Shown: positions 10,922-23,485, counted from the first letter of the stretch. The stretch is DNA of 64,000 bases from Dipylidium caninum (GCA_017562135.1 QEYB01001685.1:992001-1056000), one strand, 5' to 3'. Notes: generated by a model not told the origin, from the letters alone. Numbers and translations are program-made.

Positions 10922-12575
10922 CTACGAGGAAGTTTACGATGTAACCAACTACTTGATGCGTTGTACACTAAGAACCAGACCGCATATTATTAATTGCATA
11001 AGAGTCAAGTGTGTACCATGAGCAAAGTCTTTTTAGAAAACAAGAAGTCAGACAATAAAACGGAGGGCATGGTGAAAAATATTGCAATCATCAACAATGA
11101 ATGAAACGCAAGGCAATTATGTGCCTACAACATACTTAAACTCAGAGCAAGAAGAGTACGAGTCCGCGACCGAAAGAAAATTACACTGGAATAAGCGAGA
11201 AACCGACAGCGCAAAGCAACAGCAACCAAACCGTCCTCCCAAAAAGGCGAAGGGCATTGGCGGCTTCGATTCACTAAGGTCATTCTCACCTCATTGGATG
11301 GATAAATAACGGAAAATTATTGTAATAAGTAAAACATGCAGGATCGTAATTGTAAAAATAATGCTATATTAAGCAGTAAAATTTACAGCTGTGAATTAAT
11401 AATTAAATTGATGGCGGATAACCTATGTTTTTAAACTCTCACAATGAAACAATTTTTATAAAATAGCCAATAAAGTACATAAAATACAGCAATGCCATCA
11501 TACTTTAACAATGTTACCATGTTTTTTTGTTAAATAGCCATTAGCATAGGCCAGGTTGTCCCTTAGTAAGTAAATAAATATAAGAAGGAACATTACACAA
11601 TCAAGGGAAATCCTTATCGCTCTGTGAGTCTTCAGCAAAAAAAAACAGGACAAATGGCGATCACACAATTTGGACCAGAAGAGGGGAACGACCCCCAAAG
11701 CATTATTAGTATTATTGGAGCTTATTCTTGCAAATTGGGCGAAACAGAAATGAGTAGGCAAAGGATGAAGGAGGAGAGAATGTAAACTCTGGAAGACACG
11801 GTCCCAAATTGCCGATTTGCATAGTCACGACGAATTCCTCATTGCAGTCCGTAGGCGCCAGCCTGATGACGATTCGATAAAACAGTTAACTTTGCATACA
11901 CCAGAAAATAAGGTTTTGTTTCTCTGGAATTCAGTATGGGAATGAAAGTTTCCCAGACTTAAAACAGAGACAGGTATTTAAGAATAAGGAGAATTCTTTT
12001 TGATATTGAGTGACTGGAATTATTTGGGCTTAGATAAAATGACCATCTCCTATACGCGTGTGGAAAGCGACCGTTGCGATGCTTGCTGTTTTCAATGCGT
12101 GCATCAGGGAGGAATAAACTTAGCCATACAACGTCCCTTGAAATTCCATAGGTTGCTCTTGGCCATTGCCAGAATGTTTACGATTTTGGATGGCCTGCCG
12201 CAGAAATATGTAATCTCCTGACTACATCTCTCTCCTCCACCCTAAGTGAAAAGTTGAGTTGTATCCTCAGACAATTTGTGAATATCATCTACGCATCTAT
12301 GTTTTCGCCCATTAATTTAAGAAAGATACAGGGATTCGAAAGCTGCAACAATTCAAGACCTGTGGTTGATCCTCGCGCACAAGTGGTTGCCAGCCTCATA
12401 TGTATTGATAAGAGCAAATTATTACCTAGGGTTTTAATATTGCATTTCACTCATTAGTATTTAAGTCTTTGTTTTTCCACATCCCATTTACTTACCTTTA
12501 ATGGCCTACTAGCCGCTGATGATTTGGTCGTTCGCGAGGGCGTGCGCCAAAAGGAACGTGGTGTAACTCGTAGAA
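10922..12575. other. Shared upstream region between divergent CERT and RGS7-like genes
   Basis: 1.65 kb between two head-to-head start codons. AT-rich with several poly-A/T tracts, and no ORF that resembles a known protein. It must hold the 5' untranslated parts and promoters of both genes, possibly as a bidirectional promoter. I see no convincing core element. Confidence 0.6.
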
Positions 12576-12895
12576 ATGGAGGCACACGACGAAATTAAGA
12601 AAATTGAGAAATTAGTTGAAGCTATGCAAGAAACTGATACCGGCATCATTTTTAAGTATATTATACGTTAAATTAACCTGTTTTTAGGACCCAAAAAGTG
12701 TTTCTCACAACCATACCCGCTGCTGTTTCTGGTGACAATCTGATAACTTGGCTTGAGCACTACCTCAATATAGATCATCCTCAAGAGGCCGCTCACATTG
12801 CTAACGTTTTGTTGTTGTATGGTTACGTTTACCCACTAACTGATTACAAGTCATGCATAGTCAAAGATGACCCAACTGCTTTTTATAGATTTCAG
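12576..12895 (+). CDS. RGS7: RGS7-like exons 1-2: N-terminus and DEP domain
   Basis: Exon 1 (12576-12655) encodes MEAHDEIKKIEKLVEAMQET and ends AA|GTATAT. After a 32 nt intron, exon 2 (12688-12895) continues KTQKVFLTTIPAAVSGDNLI, then TWLEHYLNI, GYVYPLTDY and AFYRFQ. These match the DEP domain pattern of R7 proteins, which anchors them to R7BP or R9AP. Phases 2 and 0 fit. Confidence 0.93.
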
Positions 12896-15800
12896 GTAAT
12901 ATACGCCTACATTGGCTTATGTTGTAGGCTCCTTATTATTGGGTTTCTAAAATTTCAAGACCAGATGCAATGGATTATGCAATATACTTAGTCAAGCGTA
13001 CACTACACAAGCGTCAGAAATACGGCCTAGAGGACTATGAACACTCTGCTTTGGAAAGACTACGCAACGTTCTTGCCCAGAAGTGGGATTTCATATGCAT
13101 GCAGGCAGCAGACCAAGTGAGACTTTACAAAGACAAGCGGAAAAGTGATCAAATCGTTCTTGAGGCACAGGTTAGTTAACCAAATAGCCTTTTTATACCA
13201 TGTTTTAATTCCCCACTTATCTTGGGTTCGAAGGCACTAAAATTCTTTGTCGATCTAATAGGAGCGAGCATTTTGGCGCGTTCATCGACCACCGCCTAGC
13301 AGATTAAGCTGTTTTGAAGATCGGCTTCCCCGCAACTTGCATACGAATGACCGACGGGGATCATGGCGACGTGCTCACGCCAGCATTCTTTTGAACAAAA
13401 ATAGAGCAAGTATGATTTTTCCACTGTAAAGCTTATAATTTTGCACAGCGTTCATTGGTAAATGCATTTTAGAGTATTGTTCAGAATAGGGGGCTCTAAA
13501 TTACAAAATTTATGGAATTTACTTCAATAGCTGCGAGTGGAATGTTGAGGATCGTCCAGTGTCAGTTACGTGAAGAATAAAATTATTCATAGGGTCAGAG
13601 TCACAGTCACAAATTCTCTTGCCTTCAGCTGTTCAGCAACGGTCTTCGGAACTAACACAGCCCTGCCGGCAACCCGCATCACTAAAACCACCCCACATCC
13701 ACATGCGCTTGAGCAACAGAAAGTCAATCGAAAACCTCCTTCTTTTCACTTCTAATCGAAGCTCCTATGACTGGTTCCTTGGTGAATCCACCTGCAGTGG
13801 CGGCGGATGTTGCTCCTCTTTCACTGTCTCACCGTGGCTATGTCAACCCGGAAACTTTTTGGTGTCTCCATGCGTGCCGTTGGTTGGACTTCCCACCTGT
13901 GATTCGCTTCTTACTTCAACGCCCCTAGGCTCGTGTTTGAGAACTAATACTCATGATGATGTATGGACCGAGCCTTTCTGCTTTTCGTCGGCCTCTTTCC
14001 CTACAATAAACCAAGTGAGTGATCGTTGTACGTCCATTTATATTGAGCAAATTATTCATTTGCTAATACTTTCACGCTTTTTTCACTTCATCCACTTCTT
14101 CTTCGCTTGTCTGTATTTTTGTATTAGTTATGATACTATCCAACACTTATCGTTACGTCTACCCATTCATTCATTCGTCATCCATCTACTCTAGGCCTCC
14201 TTATCTATTCATTCTTGCTCTTATTACTTCTCACTCAATCGTTTACCGGATTATTTGAAATTACATACTTATAAACATGCCTAATTAGGTGCTTCTCACT
14301 ACAGAAATATACCGATTTATCTACTAAATTATGACTTCTGCGCATTCGTAATTTTCTCTTCCTTCTAACTATTACTTTCTGTTAGTTTTATTAAAACAAT
14401 TGCTCCTTTGTATTATCGGCGCCCCTCCCTGTAAAGTTTATAATTATTGCTCCAGTAGCTGCCAATTCTCTCCTAGTTCCCCAACGGGCTATTTTGAGAG
14501 CGAACCCAATTATTGTCGCATGTAACGATCCTGCAGGCTGCTTTGTTGATGTCTGGCATGTTTGCAGACGATAATTTAAATGGGCAGTAGGCTTATTAGC
14601 CGACAAATAAATCTGACAAAACATCAGTATGTTCTTTGGTCCTGCTTGCTACACAATATTTTGATCCTCCACGACAAGAATGTCACTCCGCGATGGCGCT
14701 TAACTTCTTTGCCCTTCTACATTTGTTTCAGGCCTACGCCTTTTTCTACCCGAATGAGGTATCCATTAGAAGAGAATTTGCTTTTGCACAAAAGGCCTTT
14801 GTGTTTTTTAGTACATCGTATAGAATATTTCAATCCTGTTTTCCCGTGACCTTTTAAATTCTTCCCTAAAACAACTTTGCAACCACTTTACGATTATTAT
14901 TTTCACTTACTTCCCACCCCCCATGTTACGGTAAAATGAGGGATATGTAGAGATTGTTAACTAGTAACTCTCACCACGTCATTGGACGCCACATTTTGGC
15001 TCATCTAACACGGAACCATGTCTGCCCCGTTTGCCTATCAATTCAGTCCCGTACGGTGTGTTGCAGGAAGGGAGAGGGCGTACTTAATGTCCCCACCAAT
15101 AGGCCAGGAGAGTTTTTGGCATCTCCTATCTCTGCTGCTACTTACTGCTACCACTGCTGGTGCCGATTCCTCCGATAGGACCGTTCTAATTGACGATCTG
15201 TTTTTACTCTCGTACAGACTCTCTCTCCTCCACTCCTCTCATTTTTACTGGCTCTCTAACCGATACTTTGTCCTGTTGCCCCATTTTCATTCACTCTCCA
15301 CTCTGACCACCTTTTCCTCCTCCTCCCCTCCCCCTCACGATATTATGTGATGAAAGGATGATTGATAATGCGGTTGCCTTTGTCGATTATTTGCCTTATT
15401 ATCTACCTTATGCAACTAAGGAGGAGGTGGGAATGAGAATGAAACAAAGCGTCAGCCAGTAGGACGACCGCGTACCGACATCACAGGAACATTTCAAAAG
15501 TGATGCAGGGGTCTAGCAGGGAAGAAGGCATGTCCAGAAATCTCCCTTCTCATTTTTTTAACCTTGAAGTGGTATATGTGGTCATCCGGAGGGGAATTGA
15601 CTGGAATTCGTTGCTTATGTTCCTGATCGCTGTTATAGCAAGGATGATTCATAGACATGCGCCAGCAGCGCGTCTACGTAGATGGGGTGGGGATTTTAAC
15701 ATCACGCATATCTCCGTCTAAAATCAGTCGGCATCTCTTTGCAGCTTTCTCTCTTTTCACGTCCCCTCAGCATCCAGTATCCCTTTTTCCAGAAAACTGA

Positions 15801-18800
15801 AGTCTCCTCCCCTTCATTACACTTTGTCTAGTAATAAAACAAATGTTTTGAGCTATTTCATCATTGGTGGAGTAGGGCATCGGGCTAAAATGAGAATTCG
15901 CTTGTAGCAGAGTGTTGTGTGAGGAAATCTGGACCTCGGAAACGTACACTTTTACGCTTAATCCTAATTACCCACCTACTTTCTCGTTCGAAGGCTTTCG
16001 CTCTACTAACCTGCGGTCGAAGGGGTGGCAGTGGCGGTGGGGGTGGGGAGGCTGACTTTATCAGACCACCTCACAAGTGTCACGCGAGTCACAGGTTTTT
16101 TGTGAACTTTCCATTTGCGTTCACAAATGACGACTTCACGAAAGATGGCTTAATTCCCACCTTTTGGACAGATATAAAGTTATTTTTGTGACACTTACGA
16201 ACATTGCAGACCTGAGAAATATGCGATTCACCGCTTCATTCTCCCCTTGGTCCTATTCTCTTCCCCTCTTCTTCCCCCCCCCCCATTCCTTACGAATGAG
16301 ACGGTTTGGGTTGATTCTCATCTTCTCTTAGTGGCAAATAGCCAAGATTTAGAGCGGGAGTGGCAGACAGTTGCCGTTAATTGATGTTCTGACAAGATCA
16401 ACTACTTCTCTCCCCTCGTCCTCTCCCCATTTGGTGTTGCAGTGCTGAACAAGCGTGGCAGCCTCGAAAATTTAATCATCTGGCTAACAAATTGCTGGGT
16501 TCATCCGCCTTGTGGGCTTTTTGGTGGATTTCAACCAGAAATGCAAGGGTGTTAGGGCCGAACAAAAGGTAGCCGGGTCGTGGGATGTGAGTAGTCACGT
16601 GACGTAGAGCCGACAAACTGCCACCCTTCCGTATCTTCTTCCTCTTACCTTAATCCTCTGCGGGATTAGGTGCAGAAGAGTTAAAGCACTTTACTCGACC
16701 CATAGATGAGGGGGGGGGGGGGGCGAGGGAAGGAGATGGAGAGAATATTTCATTCACATTCTAAGTCCACACAACGAAAGGAAATAATTGGAGGGCCTTC
16801 TTCTTCTGCTTTCCAGAAGATACTACAATTGGCCCATTAAAGCTAACTTTCGCCTTTTTATCCACCGATCCATTAGGTCAGATTGTGGGCCACCAGTTTT
16901 GACAATCTCCTCTGGGATCCGGACGGATGTCAGGCCTTTAAAGCCTTCTTGGAAAAGGAGTTTAGCTCAGAAAATTTACGTTTCTGGCTTAGTGTGAATG
17001 CCTACCAATTTACAGCGGTGTCCAAACTCAAGGCTGCCGGTAGACGCATTTACGAGGAGTTTTTGGCGCCCAACGCCCCCTCCGAAATCAACATCGACTG
17101 CATTACGAGAGCCAACGCCGCCGAGGCTGTTAAGGTGAGTTATCGCCTTACAACCTGAGCATATTTTATTTTGCCCTTCTAAACCGTGGATTTCACTTCT
17201 CCGTCGCTTGTTCTCTGCCAACTGCACTTCTCACCTCGAGCACAAAAAGGGACTTGGCTTTGACGGTGATAGGATAATTATCTAGCAGTTCTGCGCAGGT
17301 TCACTCCTCGTTCCAACTTGACATTCTGCAATTACGCCTCGCCTACTTTTCACTATACGAGATCCTCCGTCCCTGTTGCTAAATAACACTCTCTCGCTTT
17401 ACCCTTTCGCTGGTTGCACTTCTTTCGAGTTAATAGCGCTTAAGACGTTTTCCCTTTGGTACAACTACTTCCTGTGAACGCCAGGCAAAACTCTGAAGTA
17501 TATATTTCTCCCATGTAACACGTAGTGCGCTTTTGTTAAGGGTGGGAAGAATGAGTATCCTGTAACTAACCCTAATCATACACGAGGCCAACAAGTTTCC
17601 CACTCTATGTTCTTTTATCTAGTGCCCATTTTATGTGCCTGAGGAATCTTATCCGTTGGCAAATGCTGGCAGCGCTTCGAATTAGCCCACAAGAATCAGC
17701 TTCAGTCGGGCGTTTGTTCACTCGAAAACTCGACTTTATTTCCTTCCACACCTACTTTACCCTATTACTGCATTTAAACTGAAGATTACTAGTTAAACGT
17801 ATTCTACGAATCTCTTTTGTTGTCAAGTCAATTCCAAATTTACCATCATTCTTTAATGAGCATCTGGATTTGCGTGTTTCCGCGCGTGTAGTGAAATTTA
17901 AACTGGCACCAAGAGCTATCAATCCAACTCCTTCCATGTGAATGTTATTTATACTTTGGCTGTCTCGCATTAGAAGCTCAGTTGGCCGCTCTCGACTCCT
18001 CACCTTCCCCCTATGACGGTGGAGACATTAGGCAGACCCACGGATATAATGGCTGTCCGCCTTGTCGAGACTCTAGACCCGCATTGTGTCCAACGAATGG
18101 CCGAATTACGAGTGCATAAAAGGCGAATACCTGTCACTGTATAAAATCCATTCCCCTCCTAGACGAGAAGATGCCTTCGCCACCAGTTCTTTCACATTAC
18201 CTTTACCGTTCCATTACGACTTAGACAATATGGTTTTCCAGGCCATGGGGACAAGATATGTCAGCGCTATGCTCATTTATTCCGTGATTAACCCACACTA
18301 GCGACGATGTAATTGACCCTGCATTTTGTAATTAAGTGCCAGCGCATAATCCCTGTAGGACAACAAAAGGGAATAAACTTATGATGCCATAGTAACCCAT
18401 TTGTCGGCAGGCTAATTTGCCATTCCGAAGGGTAACGAATCAATTCGATTAGAAAGGGGAAAGACAAATAACAGCCCTCAGTATAATTGCTGTATGCTGT
18501 TTTTTTTCACTATCATCAAAGCTCTGAAGAAGTGTATGGGGAGTAAGTGCTTCTAAGCTGATATCTCACTCCTATCAACTGTTCTTTTCCATTCTTCTAT
18601 GTGAATTATTTTCTGGCATGGCGATTAGCTCGGTCCTTCTCTCTTCTGTCTCACTCCTCCTCCTCATCGTCGTCTGTCTCCCTCCAATGATTGTCATTTG
18701 TGAATAGGTTGGACAGTGAACAACGCAGAGGAGATGGTAGATTAGAGTCTGACGAGGAGGTCGAATGTAGAAATGTCCGCAAACTTTGTCGTTTAACTAT

Positions 18801-20525
18801 TATATGCTTATGATTAACATCAATGCTTTGCCCGCTAACTAATGAAGTCTCCTTTCCATAGGCTCATTTCAGTAAATGATATTTCGATGTTAAATCAAAT
18901 ACGCAAATCCCAATCCAGGTACTCATCTCAATCATTCATGCTAGCTCTAATTCTATCAGAAAGTCTCTCCTTAATTTTTATCAATTCCCGTCTTTCTCTA
19001 CTATCCAGTTTACCTTCACAATCATACATGGGGTCAGTCTAGGGGGAGGAGTAGACCGAAGAATGACAGATTGATGCTTAGTCGGAACATTCTAACATAC
19101 ATTTGCTCTTCTGATCCTTCCTGATTGTTTTCATCGTCTGTTTTTCCGGTATCAGACTTACAAACTTGCCACGGTCCCCATTCTTTACGCCGTTCTGAAA
19201 AATATGCTTTGGACGAGAATTTACTGAGTGAGGACAGCCATGCGTGTGGTGAGGGCTTAATTATTCCCGTCTGACGACCATGCGAAATAAAACGCCCGGC
19301 GGGTGACATTAACGCAGCTGCACGGATGAAATGAGTAATTCTGGAAATTTTTCCACTTGCTTTTGGAGAAATACAATTTTGAGTGCAACAATGTATGCGT
19401 ATCTTTGTTCTGTTTCACCCAATTTACGCAAAGGAGAGATGATTTTGCCCTGAACGATCATATGGACAGAACCTGCCAGTTTAGAGGAGCAGATCTTAAT
19501 GAGGACTGCAATTTCGGTGTTTCATTTTTACTCTCATTGCATAAAAGTGGAGTTAGGGCGAGGAAATAGTGAAAAAAGCTGAATATTTTGGCCGGATGGA
19601 ATTTTTTGGTATAAGTGGGATTTCTGAGCCACATTGCATTTTTTATTCTTACGAAAACGCGTGTTGGAGAGACTAAGAAGTTCATTCCATTATGATATGA
19701 TAAGGGAAAAACAAACACGACGCTTTACCTTCATGTACCCCAAAAATGGCTCGAATTCGGACAGACTTCTTTTGGGAAGGGCAACAGAACTGAAACAGCG
19801 ATGCCACTGCAATAGCTGGAAAGTTGGAAGCAGGTAATCTCGACGACAGAGGCCATTCCAAATGAATTTTAGCTTCAGCTTTTCATTTTTGCTAGGAAAT
19901 GCAACTTATCTTGAAAGCTTTGACAGTTATTCTCGTCTACTGACACATGACATTTAGAAGGGTGTTTAAAATTGCTCCACTCCACTCCCCAGCTTTTACT
20001 TATTTGTGGGGTTTATATGAAATCCGCATATCAAATTTACGCGCATAACACTAGACGTTGGTCACCTTCTGAAAAAGTGGGAATGGATAGTCGTGAGAGG
20101 ATGTCACAGCATGGGTGAAATCCGGAAACAGAAAAACTGCCTCGAGTGTGATGTGAGTAGCCGCCACTGGCCAGCGAGAAAGACCAAAGCCTACCTAACC
20201 CTTAGGGTTTTTTGTGTTCATAATCAAATAATTTGGCCTTTGACAGAATGCGTCATGGTTCGTGTTTTTGGAGGCCAAGCAGCACATTTACAAACTGATG
20301 AAATCCGACTCGTATACGCGATTCTTACGATCCGACGATTACTCCAACGCACTTCGAGTGGCCCTTGCCAACACCCCTCATCCTGGTGGTCTTCAGTCAA
20401 GCCGAAGGTCACTGGGTCGTCCGCCTCTCCTGACCACAGCCACATCGTCTTCTAGTGCTCTGGATGAGGGCGGTCACACGGCGAGATCGACTCCTACACC
20501 TCAGAAATCTCGCGGATCTAACTGA
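12576..20525 (+). CDS. RGS7: R7-family regulator of G-protein signalling (RGS6/7-like)
   Basis: GTPase-activating protein for Gi/o alpha subunits, acting at the plasma membrane, typically with G-beta-5. Seven exons: 12576-12655, 12688-12895, 12928-13170, 13262-13409, 13629-14014, 16877-17134 and 20247-20525 (stop TGA), giving 533 residues. All phases agree. Domain order: DEP (about residues 28-104), DHEX helical extension (about 105-215), linker with a divergent GGL segment (about 239-280), RGS domain (about 363-485) and a Ser/Thr-rich tail. The length is close to vertebrate RGS7 (about 490). The start ATG is the first Met after an in-frame TAA at 12564. Two introns of 32 nt interrupt the DEP region. 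The vertebrate paralogues RGS6, 7, 9 and 11 cannot be told apart here; the symbol marks the subfamily. Confidence 0.93.
12928..13409 (+). CDS. RGS7: RGS7-like exons 3-4: DHEX domain
   Basis: Exon 3 (12928-13170) starts APYYWVSKISRPDAMDYAIY and continues LVKRTL, EDYEHSALERL and QKWDFICMQA, the helical DHEX module. Exon 4 (13262-13409) begins ERAFWRVHRPPP, the conserved end of the module, then an Arg-rich stretch. The 32 nt intron 12896-12927 separates exons 2 and 3. Exon 4 ends in phase 1 at GCAA|GTATGA. Confidence 0.9.
13629..14014 (+). CDS. RGS7: RGS7-like exon 5: linker with divergent GGL segment
   Basis: Acceptor CTTCAG, strong donor CAA|GTGAGT, phases 1 and 0. Residues HMRLSNRKSIENLLLFTSNR followed by SSYDWFLG align gap-free with the GGL helix of RGS7 at RL, K, LL, F/Y-T and YD-x-FL (from memory). 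The upstream Tyr-Trp pair and the Ser-Asn-Pro-Trp signature are not obvious. A Cys/Ser-rich insert follows, then DDVW just before the RGS domain. The coding call rests on phase and this weak similarity. Confidence 0.7.
16710..16723 (+). repeat. Poly-G run (14 G) in RGS7-like intron 5
   Basis: Fourteen consecutive G lie about 155 nt before the acceptor of the RGS-domain exon. An 11-C run is present at 16274-16284. Confidence 0.95.
16877..17134 (+). CDS. RGS7: RGS7-like exon 6: first half of RGS domain
   Basis: 86 codons, phase 0 at both ends (CATTAG|GTC and AAG|GTGAGT). It contains FLEKEFSSENLRFWLSVNAY, the core RGS motif, and IYEEFLAPNAPSEINID. The Glu and Asn residues (SSENLRFW) that contact the G-alpha switch region are present, so GAP activity is expected. 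Confidence 0.96.
20247..20525 (+). CDS. RGS7: RGS7-like exon 7: second half of RGS domain, tail and stop
   Basis: Acceptor TTTGACAG|AAT, phase 0. EAKQHIYKLMKSDSYTRFLR is the last RGS helix pair. A Ser/Thr/Pro-rich tail of about 55 residues ends at TGA 20523-20525. Compared with vertebrate R7 proteins, the segment joining exons 6 and 7 (NASWFVFLEAK) is a few residues shorter. Confidence 0.94.
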   Translation, partial: NASWFVFLEAKQHIYKLMKSDSYTRFLRSDDYSNALRVALANTPHPGGLQSSRRSLGRPPLLTTATSSSSALDEGGHTARSTPTPQKSRGSN

Positions 20526-23146
20526 CCATCGTTACTATTGCCATCACAAACGATATTGTAGTAATTTATGATTACCCTCTTGTTCCATCATTCTTCGGAT
20601 ACGCGTGGGCCAGACGAAAGGGAGGAAACATGGTGTTACCCCAAAACGTTTTTAGCATGCACAAAGTTGACTGCCCCTTGTTACTGCTGCATCCACACAT
20701 GTGACTTGTGTGTGTTCATATGTGTGAGTTTGATCATGTTTTAATTAGAGGGGAAGAAGAGGCTGGTTGAATGACCAGAATTAGCGGTATGGAAGTTGTC
20801 ACATTTGGTGACATTCCAGTCTTTGAGCTGGGAGTAAAGGGAACTTGAACGATTCGAGGAAGTAGGCGGACTGACCTCTTACCTTAATTTGGTGGTATTT
20901 CCGAGTAGCGAGTGAAGAAGATTTTCCGTCTACTTCCTTGACTAGTTACGATTCACTGAACCAGTGATGTGGAAGTATTTAAGGGAAAATGATCCGGTTT
21001 TGACAAGGATATGTCAGCATAAATGTGGCCCTCATTTACTGCTAGTGACACAAATGGACTAACGATATCTTCGAATATGCTGAGCTTCAATTTGGCATTT
21101 TTACGCTTAATGTGGAGATCGGCTTTGCTTTATAGCGATTACTAACAGTCAAGTGGGAGTTGGAGGAATTGGAAATATTTGGGCTCACTTCAAAGGCGAG
21201 ACCAATCCACAGCCATTGAAAAAGTCATACCTGGACAGCACCAGGGAAGCAAACCTCTGGCTTGTGTTGCCAGAAAAATCTGGAAACACGCATCACTTAG
21301 ATGTCGGCTACAATGCATATTTGTGTATGATGGCCTTTCCCATACACACAGACCTTGATGCAATGTTTTAAGTTAATGCAAACTTCTGCTATATATCAAA
21401 TACTTGTTTTCATGAGTATAGCATCCTACATCCTCTTTCTTTTCTTGACTCTTAATGAATAAATAAAGTGAAGGATGGGCAGACGAGCACCATGACCAAG
21501 GGTCCCCTAGCATTCTCAGAGACGCATTCACAAACACCTGCATGCACTGAGAGACTTTAAGTTCTCCATTTCTTTGAAATCACTTTCCGTCTCCCCTCGT
21601 TAGTACTCTGCCACTCTGACCTTTTAGAGCCACTGGTGTGAGACTGAAACACCGATTGCTCTGAGAAAAAATATGAACTCCATGGAGGAAACAATAATCC
21701 TTAAGTTTTATAATAATCCCTCACGTTGTCCAGCATCGGCAACATTTGTTGGCCTCCTCTACCCTTGCCCCTGATAACAAGTTAAATAAAGTTAAGAAAA
21801 CTTCTCGTTTTGGTAGAATTCACAGTACTCGAGCAAAATCGAGTATCCTCCTAGTTTTCCCACTTCGTCATAATCCCTAAGGATGGGCAAATGAGGTTAT
21901 TTTTGACTGACAGGAGTTCTGCGAGGCCATCACAAGGCGCATCCGCAAGCCACTACGCGTAGGTATATGAATACAAAAGAGGAAGACTTGAAATGCTTAA
22001 GTGCTGCTGAACCGCTGGGAAAACGATGTAAATTAAAAAAGTGGTAGATATGAGGACTTTGACAGAGGTGATTGACATCTTAACAAGTCTGGCTACAAAT
22101 TTTCTCGCCCTATATAATTATTTAGTGAAAAAGCGGTTGACTAAAAACGAATGTGAGAAGTGAAGAGGGCTCTAATATTAAAAAAGAAGTACCAGTGTGC
22201 GGACCGTGTATATCAAACCAAATAATATATTTTCTTCCCTATGTCTTCCAACACAGAGTCGCGTGTAAAGAAGACTGGGGAAGGAGATTGCATCTACGCA
22301 TCAGTTTTGAACCTCTGTAATTAAAGATGCGCCAGGAATAGATGAGAAGTATTATTGAGGCATGGCTATTATTATGAAGATTGGGGTGAAATCCATGTAA
22401 TTCAATTTTGGTCTACGACACAACGGTTTACACAACGTACCCAATGATTTGTTGACAAGTATTTCATTGGAACTACGTACATAAGTGTTTGATAAAGTGA
22501 ATAACGTGTTTAATTCATGGCGTTTAGATCTTGACTTATCAGCTCGCGAAACACTTCTCACGCCCAGAATTATCAACTCCGAGAACAAAATCGCATATAA
22601 ATATAGTAAAAAGTAACATGAAAGGAAAACAGCAGATTTAATGAATAGGATTTGAACAATTCTTCTGCATTACAGCCGAATGATTAATTTGAGTCATGAG
22701 CCGGTGCATAGTGAATTGTTTGGGTTTGATGTAGTCCATGCCCTTCTGCTATACCGTTGTAAGATATATAACATAATTGCGCGATGTCCCACTTGACCAG
22801 TAAACTGTTAAAATATAGGGCCGAATTCAAATTAAATAAAGCCGTCGCCGTATAATAGATTTGCCACGGATCCGCATCTACCAATAAAGGCTACAAATTC
22901 CCCTGTGGAATATGCGATCACTGGTCCCAATAGGTGGAGAAATATTTTATAAAAAGCAGTGCAGGAAAAATGAAATAAAAATAAAAGAAGAATTAAGGAT
23001 ACAAGGCGAATTTTTAAATATACACGTGCTCTTGTTATTTCTTTTTTTTCATGCTAACCTAACTTATTTAACAAAGCCGCTGACAGCGCGGACTGACCGG
23101 ATTTTCCTCTCGCCGACAGTGAACTTGTCCGGTGCTGTGTACTGCG
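20526..23146. other. Intergenic: 3' UTR of RGS7-like gene and REP upstream region
   Basis: No convincing coding sequence. It begins with the RGS7-like 3' UTR; the first canonical poly(A) signals I see are the overlapping AATAAA pair at 21458-21467. The right part is AT-rich and should contain the REP promoter. Short open frames on the minus strand (22352-22588, 22684-22884) resemble nothing I know. Confidence 0.6.
21458..21467 (+). terminator. Overlapping AATAAA poly(A) signals, probably RGS7-like gene
   Basis: The sequence aataaataaa contains two overlapping canonical hexamers, about 930 nt after the RGS7-like stop codon. Assignment to this gene is by position only. Confidence 0.45.
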
Positions 23147-23485
23147 ATGGACTTTCCTAATGATGTCGACTGCGTGATTGTGGGGACAGGTACTTGACAG
23201 CTCCTTCTAAAATACTTGACGCTGCCTTACGGGTGTTTTCACGCGACCGGCTTTCATAATATACCAGCGTATGTGTTGGCCCGTGATTCTTAGATTAACC
23301 CATCATTTATTTTAAGGACTTGGAGAATCCATGATTGCTGCCGCTTTGACGGTAACTGGTAACTCAGTACTACACGTGGATAGGTAGTTTGTTTATTTTG
23401 TACACTCTCTTGTAGACATAATTATTATGGGGGATACATGACTTCATTCCGGTTCACCGACTTGCTCAACGCCTTTGACATGTGG
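23147..23485 (+). CDS. CHM: REP exons 1-3: dinucleotide-fold-like N-terminus
   Basis: Exon 1 (23147-23189) has the ATG and ends VIVGTG in phase 1. Exon 2 (23317-23383) continues LGESMIAAALTVTGNSVLHV. A 32 nt intron (23384-23415) precedes exon 3, HNYYGGYMTSFRFTDLLNAF. This is sequence-conserved region 1 of the GDI/REP superfamily, which forms part of the Rab-binding platform. Confidence 0.92.

Noticed and set aside
13570..13755. Second plus-strand open frame overlapping RGS7-like exon 5
   Set aside because: It does not fit the phase of the flanking exons and lacks the YD-x-FL segment; it is a shadow frame.
14954..15350. Open frames in RGS7-like intron 5 considered for a missing GGL exon
   Set aside because: None shows the GGL helix pattern, and exon 5 already joins exon 6 in phase with DDVW next to the RGS domain.
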